From Aphelocoma coerulescens (Eukaryota; Chordata; Aves; Passeriformes; Corvidae), in NCBI RefSeq assembly GCF_041296385.1, contig NC_091015.1, forward strand, positions 57,044,345-57,108,344: DNA of 64,000 bases. Reading direction: 5' to 3'. Shown piece after piece: positions 11,943 through 25,500 of this stretch. How positions within the stretch are numbered: the stretch's first letter is position 1; every line of letters starts with the position of its first letter. The notes under the pieces were generated by a model. That model was not told where the DNA came from, did not search any database, and was given only the letters and a program-made list of their open reading frames with translations. Made by a program: the position numbers and the translations under genes.

Positions 11943-12970
11943 TTGCCTCAGCCTCCTTCCCTCCAAACTGGATCAGGCCCCTGTCCTCAGCTGCTCCTCA
12001 GAGGATGTGGTTCCAGCTCTTTCACCATTTTGTTGTCGTCCTCTGGATACATTCAAGGACCTTCACATCCTTTTTAAATTTTGGGACACACAATATTCAA
12101 GATGAACCTGCACCAGCACTAAATACAGCAGGACAATCACCTCTTTTGACCAGCTGGTTGTGGTGTAGTTGATGTGTGCTGAGACTGCCAACCCATATTG
12201 AGCCTGCTGTCAGCCTGCACCCCCAGGCCCCTTTCTGCAGGGATGATCTCCAGCCATGCCTCTCCCAATTCATACTTGTGGAAAGTATTTCTCATCCCAG
12301 CATTTGTTCTTGTTCAATTTCATGCCATTGATGATTGCCCAGTGATCCAACCTATCCAGATCCCTCTTCAAGGCCTCTTGTCCCTTGAGTCAACAGCACA
12401 TCCCAGTTTAGCATCTTCAGAAAACTTCCAACTCCTGTCTCCAGATAATTGATAATATATTGAACAGAACTGTCCCTAGAACTGAGCCCCGAGGAACAAT
12501 GTTGGTGACGGGCCCCAAGCCAGATTCCCTACAACCTTTTGAGCTCTGCTCTTCACTCAATTCTTCACCCACTGAACTGTGTACCTGCTCACTTCACAGC
12601 TGGACAGCTTGTCTAGAAGAATGTTGTGAGGGACAGAAACAAAAGCCTTAATAAACTGAAATCCAGAAAAGCTTCCTCCACTGCCTTCCCTTTATCCAAT
12701 AGGTGGGTGACCTTATGCTAGAAGAATATTAAATAAGTTATACAGGACTATGTAGTCTGTGCCTTCTCCTCTAAAGGCCTTTCAGTAGCACCCAGTATGA
12801 TGTTCTCTGTAAGTTTCCCAGGCACTGAGGCTGGGCTAACAGGTCTGTAGTTTCCCAGAGTATCCCTCATGCCCTTGTAAACTGGAATAACACTGTCTGC
12901 CTTCCAGTCAGCAGGAAGCTCTACTGCATAAAACCACCTGGTTCCATCACCATACTTGCTGAAGTAGCAT
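11943..12970 (-). mobile_element. CR1 LINE fragment, antisense, reverse transcriptase to 3' part
   Basis: Read on the minus strand, this segment follows the layout of an avian CR1 retrotransposon. The block equivalent to the intron-like RT motif (valine-proline-glutamine-glycine-serine then leucine-phenylalanine-asparagine) lies at about 12450-12500. The region equivalent to the FADD catalytic box is at about 12402-12430, and the 3'-proximal ORF2 region runs down to about 11943. The catalytic box reads KFSEDAKLG where intact CR1 has KFADDTKLG, so a catalytic aspartate is lost. Stops and frameshifts are scattered. The plus-strand frames at 11882-12651 are shadows of this element. The 5' half is missing, as is usual for CR1, and I see no ATTCTATG tail, so the 3' end is also lost or too diverged. 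Edges are approximate. Confidence 0.8.
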
Positions 12971-15900
12971 CATTGGCCAACTGCACTACAAAAAGGGTGC
13001 TTGAGAATGCCTACAAGTTCTTGTTCCTTGGTTGTAATGACAATATACTTGTAATACAGCCTTCTATGAAGGGCATCTGGACTACTGCATCACCAAATCT
13101 TTTAGAAAGCTGAAAGCCTAAACTTTCTATGAGTTTATGCCAGTATGGAGTCAAGGACATTGGGAGATATACTCAGAGAGTCCACTTCTTATTTTGCTGA
13201 CAGACAATGAAAGATTACTCTCACCCTTTGCACAGCATCAGATAACAGAAATAAAGTATTCAGCTTCAGATCAGACTTTCAGCCACATTTTTCTGGCAAG
13301 CGTGACAGGAAAGCAGACATCCCAGTAAACAATTCAAGATTGGTATTGCAATGCTCAGTAGCAGGGGCATCAACGGCTCTGTAATCTGTAGCTGGGCATG
13401 AAGGAGCATCATGACAGAGTCTATCAAATACATTTGGTTCCAGGTCCAGTATGACAGTGACCTGGGCTCCTTATTTGTTCATTGCATTTTTTTAATACCT
13501 CTTGTGAAATTTCTTAGTGGAAGACTGGAAAACTCTAAGAAAGAAAACTAGTGTCTGTAATTTATGCAGTTCTTGGAAGAGCACAGGCCAGTTCACTCTA
13601 TAGCTCCTAGTATTTTATTTCAAGTTATCTGCAGTAGCTGCAGGGCTCAGCTGCCACTCATTGAAGTTTAAGCTTATACTTTTCTGTCCAAAGTCCTTCC
13701 TCTTCGATCTGCCCTATGGCTGGCCTCTGCTCCAAGCTCTCTCATACCACTTTGTTTTTCCAGTTACTCCATCCTGCTGCTTCCATTTATTGAGCATTGT
13801 AAAACTCCCAGGTATATTATATATATATAAATATTTCTTCTTTGGTACTAAAATGCTTGATCCCTTTTCTGACAGCAATTGAGAACCTCACCCCTGACTC
13901 TTAATGCCGTATTATATTCAGTTGTATGTCATGCATACACGTACAGTAGAAGACTAACATATGTGACTGACCAGGCACAAAAGCAGTGGTTGCTATTGCT
14001 GTGGTTGTTTACTGTTCATCTTATATGCAATGGTTTTAACAGCATGTTTGGAAGTTTCCATCACTCCTATAACCATTATATTAAGCCTTTTCAGTCTTAT
14101 TCATCTTTTCCTGTTCCTATACCTCAAACCCTTTGTTTCAATCGAACATTAAAAAGGGTTGACATCTGCTCATGAAACTCTTTGTTATTTTGATATTCCT
14201 TTGTGGCAAATCCTGACAAGGCTACCAGAGAGTGTGGTGCTCTGTACCACTGTATAAACCCTTAAAATACATTTATTACAAAAAGCTTTTCATCGGAACT
14301 CCTGCTATCCTGGTAGGGGTCTTCCTAAGTTAAACATGGCCTGTCCAAGAAAGAAGTTTTTCCAGATGGTGTGAGCTCATTTTTGTTCTGTGTTTAGCTT
14401 TAGTGTTGTTTCCACAGGATCTAAAGATGGACTGAAGTTAAAAAGCAAGTGGAAGGCTAAATTGCCAGGGAGATGGAAAAGAGTGTTTTCATGGGATCTA
14501 TAAATCTTAATATATTCTAAAATTACAGATAGCTGCCTTGGCAAGATTTGATGCTAGCAGGCAAGAAACTAAGCACTAATTTTACATTTTTAAACTGTCT
14601 TAAAATGGGTTTACATATCAGTTAGAATCTGGATGACTCACAGCAATCAGAAGGCACAAAAGACCTTGTGCCAGATCTTTGTGCAGTGCAAACCAGTGTC
14701 AGTCCACAGCATCCAGTGAAGCTACTCTGGCTTCTGGGAAAGTATGCAAGTGGCTGACTCTTGCATACTATTTTCTGTCTGTGAAATCCAGGAAGGCATC
14801 CCTTCTGGAGCTGGGCAGCTCCAAGGGCCATATCAGAGAGCTCCATGGCTCAGCCTGGCTTGGTCTTGTCTCCATTTCCACTGACCTCAGCAGTGGAGAG
14901 ATGGTCAACTGCCTCTGAAACAAAATGTGAACTCCCTTGACTTTGCTGGTCTGTCCATGCAAATGCCCCAGGGGATATGTGACATGATATGGGGGAAGTG
15001 ACCTCACAGTGCTGAGTGCTGACATTGGCTCCTCTCCGGCATGATGAAGGCAGGATATTTTCACATAAGCAATGAACGAGCACACCCTTGAATTTACTGT
15101 CATTTCCCTGTCACCCTGCAAGGTGCAGCAGACGCCAGCACTGTCTGCAGTTGCATAAACACACACCGTCAAAGACCTGGAAGCCACACGCTGGCACAGC
15201 ACACAGGCAGCGCTCCTGTTCTTGTAATTAATGAACTTCTGGCAGGAGTCTGCTGGGATCTCAGCAGCCCCCAAAGAGCACATGCCAGACTGCACAGGGG
15301 TGGCACTTGCTGAGATTAAAGACTTGGCTCCAGCAAAAAAGAAAGCGGAAGCAAACAGCAGCCTTCTGCCAGTAAGTGCCTTTCATAAGGTCAAGGCTTG
15401 GTGTTGGTGCTCAGCACAAATTGGATTTCCTTTACTCATGCTCAACTCAGCGCTTGTCGGCGTCGCTCATGGGCTCTGTGATGTTGCCTGGGTGTCCTGT
15501 TTGGTGCACAGAGCCCATGGGTCAAACCTTAGTGCACCTGGAGCATCACAAAAGGTCATCCTGACATGGCAAACAGAAAAAGTTGGGCCTCCCAAGCAGT
15601 AATGCACATACAAGCATGTGTGCAACTCCAAGAGGTCCCTTTTGCTTGAAGTTTCTGTTCTGTAGGTTGTGGCATCCTCTGTTAATAATCTGGATAGGCA
15701 GTTCCACTTAGATGAAATTCCTTGAGACTACTCAAATTTAGGCCATAGGGATTTTTGCAAGGATGCCAAGAGGAGATGTGAATAGAACTGTGCAAAACTG
15801 AGGTCATCTACTCAAAAATCCAGAGTGTAATGCTGTGCTAGCACCAGGACATCATAACACTGAGCTCCTTGTCTGTTCAAGGTAAATGAACTCAAAACAA

Positions 15901-17795
15901 GACCCAGACCCTCAGTGGAACACTGCACGTGGGCATTTTTGAAGTCAAGCCCAAAAGTTAACCCAAGGCCATCAAGGTAACTCCCTATCAAGCTTTACCT
16001 TCCCAGGCAAGGACTGTCCATTTTTTTGCCATTGTGGCACCCAACATCCAATGTCTCTGTCTGAACTGGAGGTCTGAAATGAGCACTGTTTGCTCTTTAT
16101 CAGTGCTTAGCACCAGACTGCATGGGGTGAGCAGGAAAATGTCCCACTGTGATGCCTTGCCTTTGTGAAAGCTGCTGGAACACAGACAAGGTACAGTGGA
16201 TTTCGTGGAATGTTTTGTTCAAACGAGAATTTCTCTGGCATAAACTCAGTGAGTCTTGCTCCTAACCCTTACTTCTTCAGAGCCAGCACAGCTTTGGCCT
16301 GCTTTATGCCCCATTTTCTAACATCTAAGTTCTGGTTGAAATTCATTACCCTTAATAATCTTCAATTCTCCAGCACTGGAGATTCTTTACTACTCATTTT
16401 AAAGTCATGGTAGACATTAAGAAACCAAATCACCTTGCTATTTATGGCTCGAATGGATTTATAGTGTTAGAAGTTATGGTTAACCTCTTATTTTCTGACC
16501 TTCTTTTCTTATGTTTAGAATTTAGGAAGAAATTTTGGACAGGAGTGAATCCTATTTTGATGTGAGAAATGTACATATGAAAGAGAGCAAAGTGGCACTA
16601 GATAATGAACATATATAACCGAGTGGACGTGTTTTTATATTTAATTTTGAAAGTAGCCCACACATTGAAAAATAACCTATAGCCCAATAATACCTTGTTC
16701 TGTCTTTTGGAGATATCATACACAAGCAAACAGGCATTTAGGTCAAAGATTAAGCGACTCATTTCATATCTCTCTAATGAAAATAAACAAAATATTTCAG
16801 TTATTCAGGAATTTTTAAGCTCAGTATCTGTAAAACAAAAAAAAACCCAAATTCATAGATTCAGGTTTCTAAATTGTTGTTGTTGTTGTTGTTGTTGTTG
16901 CAAGTATTATTGCCTTATACTGCAAATTTTAACAAAAATTGCTATGAGTTTTCCTTTAGATAGAGATAGAAATATCACAAAGTGATTAATTTCCTAGATT
17001 GTTTTTTAATCCTCCTTTATCATGTAACTGATTTCTTGGGGTATTATTATTGTTAACAACTGATCTGAGATTCAAACCTGTAAGTCTGTAGCCATGCTTT
17101 TCATTTACTTAAATATGGAGCAAATACTCCTACAGCTGATGATAAAATGAGACTTCTATTACTTTGTTGAGAAAACGAATGTTTTCTCTTCTAGCAAAAT
17201 CTGAGGAAGCAAATAACATGTATTTGCTAATTTCTGCAGTGTATTACCTTTAAGAGAGAGGGGAAAAATACTTCTGTTTGTTCAAACCACTGTAGGAAAT
17301 TAAACCTTGTCAGTGTGCAGGTATGGATCTTAATTTACAGGCAACAATCTTTTTTAAAAATTGTTAAATGAAACCAACTCATCTTTCACAGTTCAGTTCC
17401 TTAAATTCATATTTAAGCACTTTAAAGATACTATCAAAGACTGGTTTATTAAATGTTCAACCCCTGAAAAAAAAAACCAAAAATAAATATTTCAATTGCC
17501 AGTAAATTCTCTTGAAACATAACTTCTGACATTCACTTTCAAATATTAAAGTTGAGACTTTGGTAAAATTAAAAGTAGGAAATAAAGTCCTTTCTACAGA
17601 CAATCCTGGGACATCCAGCTTCAATGCTATAATATTCTATACATGAAAGTTACTATGTTTTAGAGCCCTTAAACTTCATTTTTGTTATTCTTCAGAAATG
17701 TATAGAGATAATACTTAGAAAAAAAAATCTGTAAGTTCTACTTGCAGATATAAAAAATTACAATTTTGTATTAAAATAAACACTTACTAAACTTA
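12971..17795. other. Intergenic DNA, no gene recognised
   Basis: AT-rich non-coding DNA. A moderately GC-rich stretch at about 14640-15600 leaves frames of 175 codons (-, 14768-15295) and 123 codons (+, 15231-15602) open. These run on opposite strands and neither resembles a known protein. A short TA-rich run lies near 13815. No other transposon was recognised with confidence. Confidence 0.55.
16874..16900 (+). repeat. (TTG)9 microsatellite
   Basis: Nine uninterrupted TTG units. A plus-strand frame across it reads a run of cysteines, which marks that frame as spurious. Likely polymorphic in length. Confidence 0.97.
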
Positions 17796-17882
17796 CTCAT
17801 AGACTCATTGTTTAGAATTGTTTAGACTGGAAAAACCTTTCAGATTATTGCATCCAGCCATTAGCATAGCACTGTCAGTGGT
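17796..17882 (-). mobile_element. Short CR1 3'-end fragment, antisense
   Basis: The segment begins with a decayed copy of the reversed CR1 terminal octamer (TCATAGACTCAT). It continues with a sequence resembling the usual antisense CR1 tail, in which a TTTAGACTGGAAAAACCTTT-like block is followed by the degenerate ATCCAGCCATTAG-like block. Only about 85 bp are recognisable and divergence is high, so this is an old 5'-truncated insertion. Confidence 0.65.
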
Positions 17883-18763
17883 TCTGCCTACTATAAGTTG
17901 AAAATGGAATTTTAGGTTCTTTCTTGTGTCTTATAAATCTTTATTTCACACTACAATACCATGTATTTTAACTTACAAGATGCTAAAAAGAGCTGTGAAG
18001 CTAAAAAAATGGAGAAAGGTCAAATTAGAGTTGCCTTAAAATGAAGAAATTCAAATTGGAGTTCATATTCTGTACATTGAGCATTGCATCACTGAAGTGA
18101 AGACTGTAGGATAAATCAAAGAAAGGAGAAGGTGAAGCTAAGGAAATTAGGAACAAAAAAAGAAAGAAGAGAAGAAAAAGTAGGGGCTCCTGGAAGCAAC
18201 AGCTTATGCACTGCAGATGCCAGTTTGTATCTCCTTGAAATGATGTTCTAGGGAGTCTTCCAAAAACATGTATCTCCCAGTGTTGTTAGAGGGTTGGCAA
18301 GCAATGTACTGACTCTCAAATATAAGTTATGTCTCTGTCACACTGAAAGTTACTGCTAGTTAAAGGTGATGGAAGGTTTATATGCCTAAATAATGATCCC
18401 CGTTTGTTCTACTGCAGCTAGGGTATGTGCTGAAACCTAATGAAAGCATTGGAAAGGTGCCCATTGATTTTAAAGAGATTTGGATCCGGTCATGAAGTGC
18501 TCAAGAGAAAAAAAGCTATTCCTCCTCTCCTTTCCCAAATTCTAAAATAAATTGTGAATGTGATTGCATGGTCATGCTGGAACACAGCTATTGTGGTAAC
18601 AGAATAACAGATAACAGGCATCCTTATGCCTCATTGCTCTGGGTGTGTGTATCGTGCCCTAACAAGCACAGACACACAAACACAGAGCACTGCTCTGGCT
18701 CACTTAAATTATTTGCTTATTCCTACATCTCTCATAGCTGACTCATGGTCCTCCTGCATTAGG

Positions 18764-19003
18764 TAAGGGTAGATTTAGACCAGTTATTAGGAAGAAATTC
18801 TTTACTGTGAGGGTGGTGGGACACTGGAATCAGTTGCCAGAGAAGCTGTGGACACCCCATCACTGGACGTGTTCAAGGCTGGGTTGGATGGGACTTTGAG
18901 CAACCTGGTCTAGTGGAAGGTGTCCCTGGCCAAGGCAGGGGGTTGGAACTGGATGATCTTTAATGTCCCCTCCAACCTAAAACCATTCTGTGATTCTATG
19001 ATT
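18764..19003 (+). mobile_element. CR1 LINE, 3' end, sense
   Basis: A 5'-truncated CR1 copy of about 240 bp covering the conserved 3' UTR. It has the landmark strings TTCTTTACTGTGAGGGTGGT, AGCAACCTGGTCTAGTGG and GGTTGGAACTGGATGATCTT. It ends in the diagnostic tandem octamers ATTCTGTG (18985-18992) and ATTCTATG (18993-19000) plus a partial ATT. CR1 primes reverse transcription from these octamers and has no poly(A) tail (established knowledge). Similarity to the family pattern is high, so this is one of the younger CR1 copies here. Confidence 0.95.
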
Positions 19004-19510
19004 GCTTGGCATCAGCATCCTACTGCATCTGTCCCTGACAGTCCTACAGTTTGATCTCCTGAGGGCGACCTGTGGGGTGAAGAGTCTGTGGCAGCCCTGT
19101 TTAGCAACATGCCACTGACAACATGGCAGAAATAGTCTTTACCACAGATGGATCTGTGTTGCTGTTTGCAATTTGTCTGAAACAAATGACTTCATAGAGG
19201 TAAAACTCTTGAACCTCTTTTCCATCCCCTGGTCAGCGCAGGTCACAGACTGGGTTACACGCACACTGCACAGAGACAAAGGAAAATTTTGTCTGGGTGC
19301 TCAGAACCTTTTTTAATCTCACCCACACTATAATAACTTGTCCCTGTCCGACAGCAGTGCAGGGGCTGGACAGGCTTCCTGCATTGTGCTCCCAATGTCT
19401 CCTGGCTCGGGAAGTGACAACATCTTGAACTAATTTTTTTAAATGGGGGTTGATTTTAAGCAACATATTTTCCAAACTGGTTTTTTTAAGTGTAAAAAAT
19501 GGTAAGTCTA

Positions 19511-19549
19511 ATTTTTTTTTTCTTCTTTTTTCCTTTTTATTTTTTTTTA
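19511..19549 (+). repeat. T-rich low-complexity tract
   Basis: Nearly pure pyrimidine run with three long T blocks separated by single or double C bases and one A. Its position just before a GC-richer patch could mark the reversed tail of an old insertion, but no element is recognisable next to it. Confidence 0.8.
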
Positions 19550-22500
19550 ACCACTTGGCAGAGGAAGGAATTCCATGCAGGACCTTGCATGAGGGACACT
19601 CAGGGCAGCCAAAGACATCAGCAACCTCTGCCAGCCACCTCTGGAAGGCAGGAGTATCGCTAAAGGCTGGATGTAGGCTCCTCCGCCAGCGAGCCCTCAG
19701 CTGCAGACAGGATCAGTAACCACAGCCCAATCTGCTGCTCTTTCTGCCACAGACAGTTGTCCTTTTCCACATGGCCAGGTATGACACCTCTGGGGCGAAT
19801 CTGGGGGTATTTGTCACCAACAGTGAGGGAGTGGGAGAGAAGTTGCATCCAAATAAAGGACCATCACATACTGGGCTGCAGTAGAAAGGTCTCATGTTTG
19901 CCAGCCTGCACATGCAGGGAGAGATTTTCTCTGTATTTTCTCTTCCTGGGTGTTAAGAGTCATTTGAAGAGATGTGAAATGGGCAGCCAAAGTTTCGTCT
20001 ACCCCCAATGCCTTCTCACCTTTGAGCCTCCACTTGTGGAGCTTCCTTGGCACATCATGAGCCTGCACAACAGGGAAGAGGACTTGGCCAGACCCAGCTG
20101 CTTCAGGCTTGTTGGCTAACCTTGCGTGGAAAATCCAGGAAGCGCCAAATATCATCCACTGAAGCTGTTTTGCCAGCCCCGAACATTCAAATGTTAAGAA
20201 AAATGCTCCCAAATATAGTGAGTGGGTTAAAGCCCCAAAATCTACAGTGTGTTAGATTGTCAGTGGACATGCAATTGTTTCTTTGCAACTCATGGTCAGA
20301 CACTCCTCCCTGCCAATGAGGGCAAGTTTCCCAAAGGGATTTTCCTTTCCTTAGGCTTGCCTAGGGAAGTGGGGTGGTGAAGATGCTGCAAGATACCCCA
20401 TGGTCCACACCAGTGGGACGAGACAAGGTCCCATAGCATGTGCAGGGCTATCACCTATTGCAGCGCTGGGGAGGGTGAACACAGATTCTTCACAAAGGTT
20501 CAAGTTTTTCTCACTTTGTGAAATTTTCCACCTCCTTCACAGACAGGGTTCTCTGGCTTTGGGCTGGTTTCCATGAGGCTGGATAGGAAAGCTTCACAGC
20601 AGCAGGATGTTTTATTGCTGCCTTTTGTATTTTGCCCAGACAGCATTCCTCTGACCATGTGCCCAGTGTCAATGAGCGTAGATTTTTCTTTGGTGCTTTG
20701 GGTGCTTTTATCTTCCTGAAAAGCCAGCTCCAAAGAGTATGACTGGCAGGTAGCTAATATTTAAGCAAGGACTCGCTGCCAAGGACTGATCTCTACACAG
20801 AGAGTTCTGGATCTTGCCCTACAGCAGAAGAGCATTTGCCACGTGGCTCCCTTGAGCAGCATGAGCAGCTGGGAATAGGTGCTGACACCCAGCCTAATCT
20901 CTCTGGCTGTGTTCCTGAAGCAAGGGGGAGCTTTTAATCTAGATTTGCTGTTTTATCCAAAGACAGGAAACTCATATGATGCCCAGAGAGCATCTTGACT
21001 ATGGCCAGCTTTCTAGTTCCAGTAAAGTTACAGCCCCACTTTTCCACATTAGTCTTGTGTCTGTCTCATGCCTTAACCTCTTATATTAGGAAACTAGGCT
21101 GTAGTTAGTTTTAGAAGCTCTGCCTCTCCAGCAGCTAAGATAGAAAATAGTTGTTTGAAGCAACATAATTTTAGTTTCAGCCTGTAAATTACATATTTTT
21201 CATTGTGTAGGTTGCTTTACACTCACAATTTTTGTCCAGGTCTGCACAAAAGCATTAGTCTGTAAAGGCCTCGGCTTTTTAGGGAGTGGGTAAATTAGGA
21301 AACTGGGGAAGGGAATTTTACCATAAACATCCTTTCATTGCAGCTGAGGTAGTAAGCTCAGGTTTCCTACAGTAAAATGTTAACTACGATAACAAAACAA
21401 TACACCTCGTTTGATCTAAGACTCATATTTAATATTTAGAGACCATGCATAATAATCAGATGGCACTACACCAAAATTTTGGCCTTAGAGAGCATGTGTG
21501 CTGGGAACCTTGTGCGATTGCACCCCAACCCTTGGTTTAAACTGCAGAACAAAGTGGGGGAAAGGAGCCAAACCAGCAATTTTGTATTCAGGAAGAGGGG
21601 AGAAGTTTTTCACAGGGGCCAAGTAGCAGCTAGCTCAGCAGCAGGTGGCAGGGAGGGCTCAGGCCCTGCTGTGTAAGTGTTTCTTAAGAAAGAAGCATGA
21701 TCAGGAGTGCGTTTCAGTGCCTTAGCTAGTCATTTCACAGAAGAGGTTTTCAAAAATTGTTGAACTACATTAGAGCATCTATTACCAAGACTGCCACTGA
21801 ATTTGATCTAAATCCCCAGAACTCTATTGGGAAACCCTTCCATTGTTACATCATGTCTGTGTATCATTACTTGGAGCTAGAGCAGACAGGAGCAGAGTCT
21901 TAAACTAGCGATTTTGCCATTAAAGGATACAGATGTCCGGCATGGGGTCTGGTAGCCTCCAGTCCTTTAAAAATATTTAACAATTTAATTCACTTTTCAA
22001 CACTATGAGGTTGTAGTGATTAGCAAATGCAGAAGTTCTGGCAGGAGTTGATGGAAATTCTTCACCAAGTTCTGATCCTGCCACCTAAAGTACACTCAAC
22101 CCTGCTCCACACCTATGTAAAATGCTGTGTAAACACAAAGTGCTGGTCAGGAGGTGAGGGTTGCATTGCCTGGGCTGTGGATGGGGAGGACATCTCCCAG
22201 AAGCAATAAGCCCCACTCCCTCCTGTCTTTCCTGCTCCCAGCAGCAGCATCTGGCTTCTCCCGAGCTTCTGTCCTGCTTCCCTTCATGCTTTGGAATTTT
22301 GCCTGCGCAAAATTGATCTGTGTTGGTGCAAAAAGAAAAGAATTGGAACTCTGGCTAATTGTCATATGATACCAATACCCACAAGACAGGTGAGCACCAA
22401 AAATATCTTAATTTCAGGTAGCCTTTTGACTTCAAAGCACATTGCATGTGGTTGAATGAGATGGCACTAAGAATGTCATGCTCCATGGAGAGATGTAGGA

Positions 22501-25500
22501 CTATACTTTAAGGACTTGGAAGTATTGGGACCAGGCTTAGCAGTGCAAACACACCAAGCAAAGAGGTCAAACTCAGTACATGGATACCTAGAGGTACCAG
22601 TAAGAGAAAGTAAACCCTGGGCACATCTCAGGTATCTCCTACAGGTATGTTAATTTTGGGAGTGAGGGGGTTGCAGGAGGCTTGGGACAGAGCCAGGAAA
22701 GACTTTGCTCTTGCAAAGGATGACCCAATGCCCCTGTAAGATCTACAGCCTGGAAGGGTGGACGGTGCATACAGCAGCAGAGGTGGCTGTCCATGCTTGT
22801 CTGCGGATTTTGTGAACTTTTGATTGCCAGAGCCCTGAAATGGGATATTTAGCACATAACACTACTGCCCTGCCCCTCAGACACAACACTCAGAAGCTTT
22901 TATCCGTTTTCTAGTTTCCCATTTCTTTGCATATCCTGCATGGGAGTAGAAGGTGATTAAAAAGGCATAAGTGCTTACATATTGTTTATCTTCCAAGGTC
23001 CAGAGTGAATTCACTGGAAAGATTCCAGTTAACTTCAACAGGCTTTGGACCAGTGTCTCAAGGAAAAGATGCAAACTTTGATTTGCAGTCTTCTGTACCA
23101 TCCAGTTGATTTAGTTTGGAAAGCTAACTTGTAATTTAGCACTTAAAACATTTTAACCACTCTTTCTGAGGAATTTTAAACCTAAGCAGTATAAAAAATC
23201 ATTACTCATGGACTCTTTCATAGAATCAAGTTTTTAATTTGCATTTAAGTCATGAGTTTTCCAAGCTTTTTCTTCCTTTCTAGGTGGGACTTTCAATTCA
23301 GAAAACTGATAATTTATGTTTGCATATCTAGCAGAGGACTAGAAAGCCTCCACTGATGTTCATAAAGCCTAGCCTTGTGTTAGGTTTGAAGACTGTGGTA
23401 GCTTTATTTATACTATAGTTTAGGAGAGAACTGCCTGTGTTGTCAAAATATTTTCAGCCTTAAAATGTTCATCACTTGACTTATAACTGGATTTATGTCT
23501 TCTTATTTCACTACAATGACTTTTTATTTCTCAGGGAGACAACATACAAAGCAAAAGTAAAGGCAAAGCTGCTTTTGGAAAAAGTTTTTAGAGGAAAAAA
23601 AGGTAGTACATTTTTGAGGATTTTTAAAAATTCCACTTATTTAAACTTATTAGAATATCATTGTTACAGACACAGTGAATGTTTTCTAACAAGAACTTTC
23701 TCTTAAATAAAATGAAACCCACAATATCATAATGAATTGGAAGAGGATTACCTTCCAGAATATCCAACAGTTTTCAGCTGCTCAGTACTATTGTCATGCT
23801 TGCTGCTGACTTAAGGATTTGAACTAAATCCTTTCAGAAGACAACTGATTTCTCATTGTATGTTGCAAAAAGTGCATCCTTGAGAGAACTTTACAGAGCA
23901 TTTCCTATAACCTCAGTATCTGAACAAGACTTCTATTCTAAAGCTTGCTTCTGAAGCCATTTCTCTTCTTTCACCTTATCTCTCTGAAGGGTGTGAGAAT
24001 GTTTTATTCAGCCTTTGCACATCTACCCTACCTGGGTGTCTTATGTAAAAGTCATTTTCCCATGGGATAGCTGAGGCTGGAAGTGACTGCTGGTGGCCTG
24101 CAAGTCAAGCTTTGCTCGGTTCAGGGCTAACTCCAAAAGGAATTCAAGTTGCTCCGGGCCATGTCCAGGTGCGTCTTGAGCTTCTCCAAAGAATGCATCT
24201 CCAAGGATGAAGCTTTCTTTCACTCAGGGCTGCACCACTCACCCAGAGAATTCTTTCCCCCCTTATGTCCAACTAGCCTCTGCCTTGCTGCAAATCTCAG
24301 CCGTTGTTTTCTGACCTTTCCCTGAGCACCTCAGAGATCCTGGCTGCATCTACTCTATAACCAGACTTCAGGGAGTGAAGGACAGCAACCATCCTTCTTT
24401 GCCTGCTGCATGGGCCAGCTCAGACAGGATATCACCACTTTGTCAGTGGTACCAATTGCCTGCCCAGGTAGCTCTTGATCTCACCACTCAAGGAGACTGC
24501 TGGCTCTGGTATGCACCAAAAGCTCCTAGAGCTCAAAATCCTTGGAAGCACCTTCCTCTTTTGGGTGTCAAAATATTGGTCTCTGCCACCTTGCTACCTG
24601 ACCTTCAGATGTTTACGAAGTCTGGGTATTGAATCCTGCACCTTAGTCCCCTTCTAAGTATCCCTCAAGTGTGTTTAAAGAGGTAGTTGAAAGAATGGAG
24701 GATAGGACAAATTAATTACCAAAAAACCTGAAGATTTGAAGACTTTTTTTATATTTTCATCAGTATTTTACAATATTTGCCATTTTCCCTTTGAAACAAA
24801 GATGTCTAATTTTCAAGTGAATTTGGGAAGGAACTGTTGATCTATTACAGAAGGGAACCTTATTTTGTCACATAAAAGAATGAAGAGGCATCTGCAATAG
24901 ATGAAGTCCCCAGACATAGTGTGGTAAACCAGTAGACAGACTTTGTAAAATGAGGAGTAATTTATGGTCTCTTATTGGAGGATCTTTATGAATAATACTA
25001 CTCTGGAAACAACTTAAACAGCACCAGCTACATTTTTAGAAACACTGGTAAAAATTCAGGTCTTCTAAATTCAAATGACATTTTCAAAATATCACAAAAC
25101 ACAAGTGCAGCCATCAGAGCTGATCACCTTCAGAAGACAGAGGAAAATCATTTCAATTTACTTGACTTGTTTTCACTGTCATTTAGACTGAGCAACATCC
25201 TCTTGAACCGAAATTTCAACTTTCTGCAGCAAATATTCCAACTTTGGATTCAGCGAGGCAAAAAAGTTTATGGTTTAGACTGAGGAAAGCCTTTTACTTC
25301 TGTAGTGACAGACACAGAAACATAACACCAAGGTAGATACACAGGTGTGAACTGCTCCACTTCTCAGTGTCTCTACAGATTTTCCTCAATCACCTGAGAG
25401 CATTGGCTAAATCAAAGCTGTAAAAGCTGCTATGGGTTTTTTATTAAAATATTCAAAATGGATGGATAAATTTAAAGAGAAAAAAACCCCGTGTTATAAA

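Noticed and set aside
14768..15295. 175-codon minus-strand open frame
   Set aside because: No motif, no family recognised, other frames are open over it, and it sits in a GC-richer patch where long chance frames are expected.
16695..16985. 96-codon frame with a run of nine cysteines, possible cysteine-string protein
   Set aside because: The cysteines come from the (TTG)9 microsatellite read in one frame.
23217..23230. TTCATAGAATCA as a CR1 antisense end
   Set aside because: The following sequence shows no CR1 3' UTR wording, so the match is too short to call.
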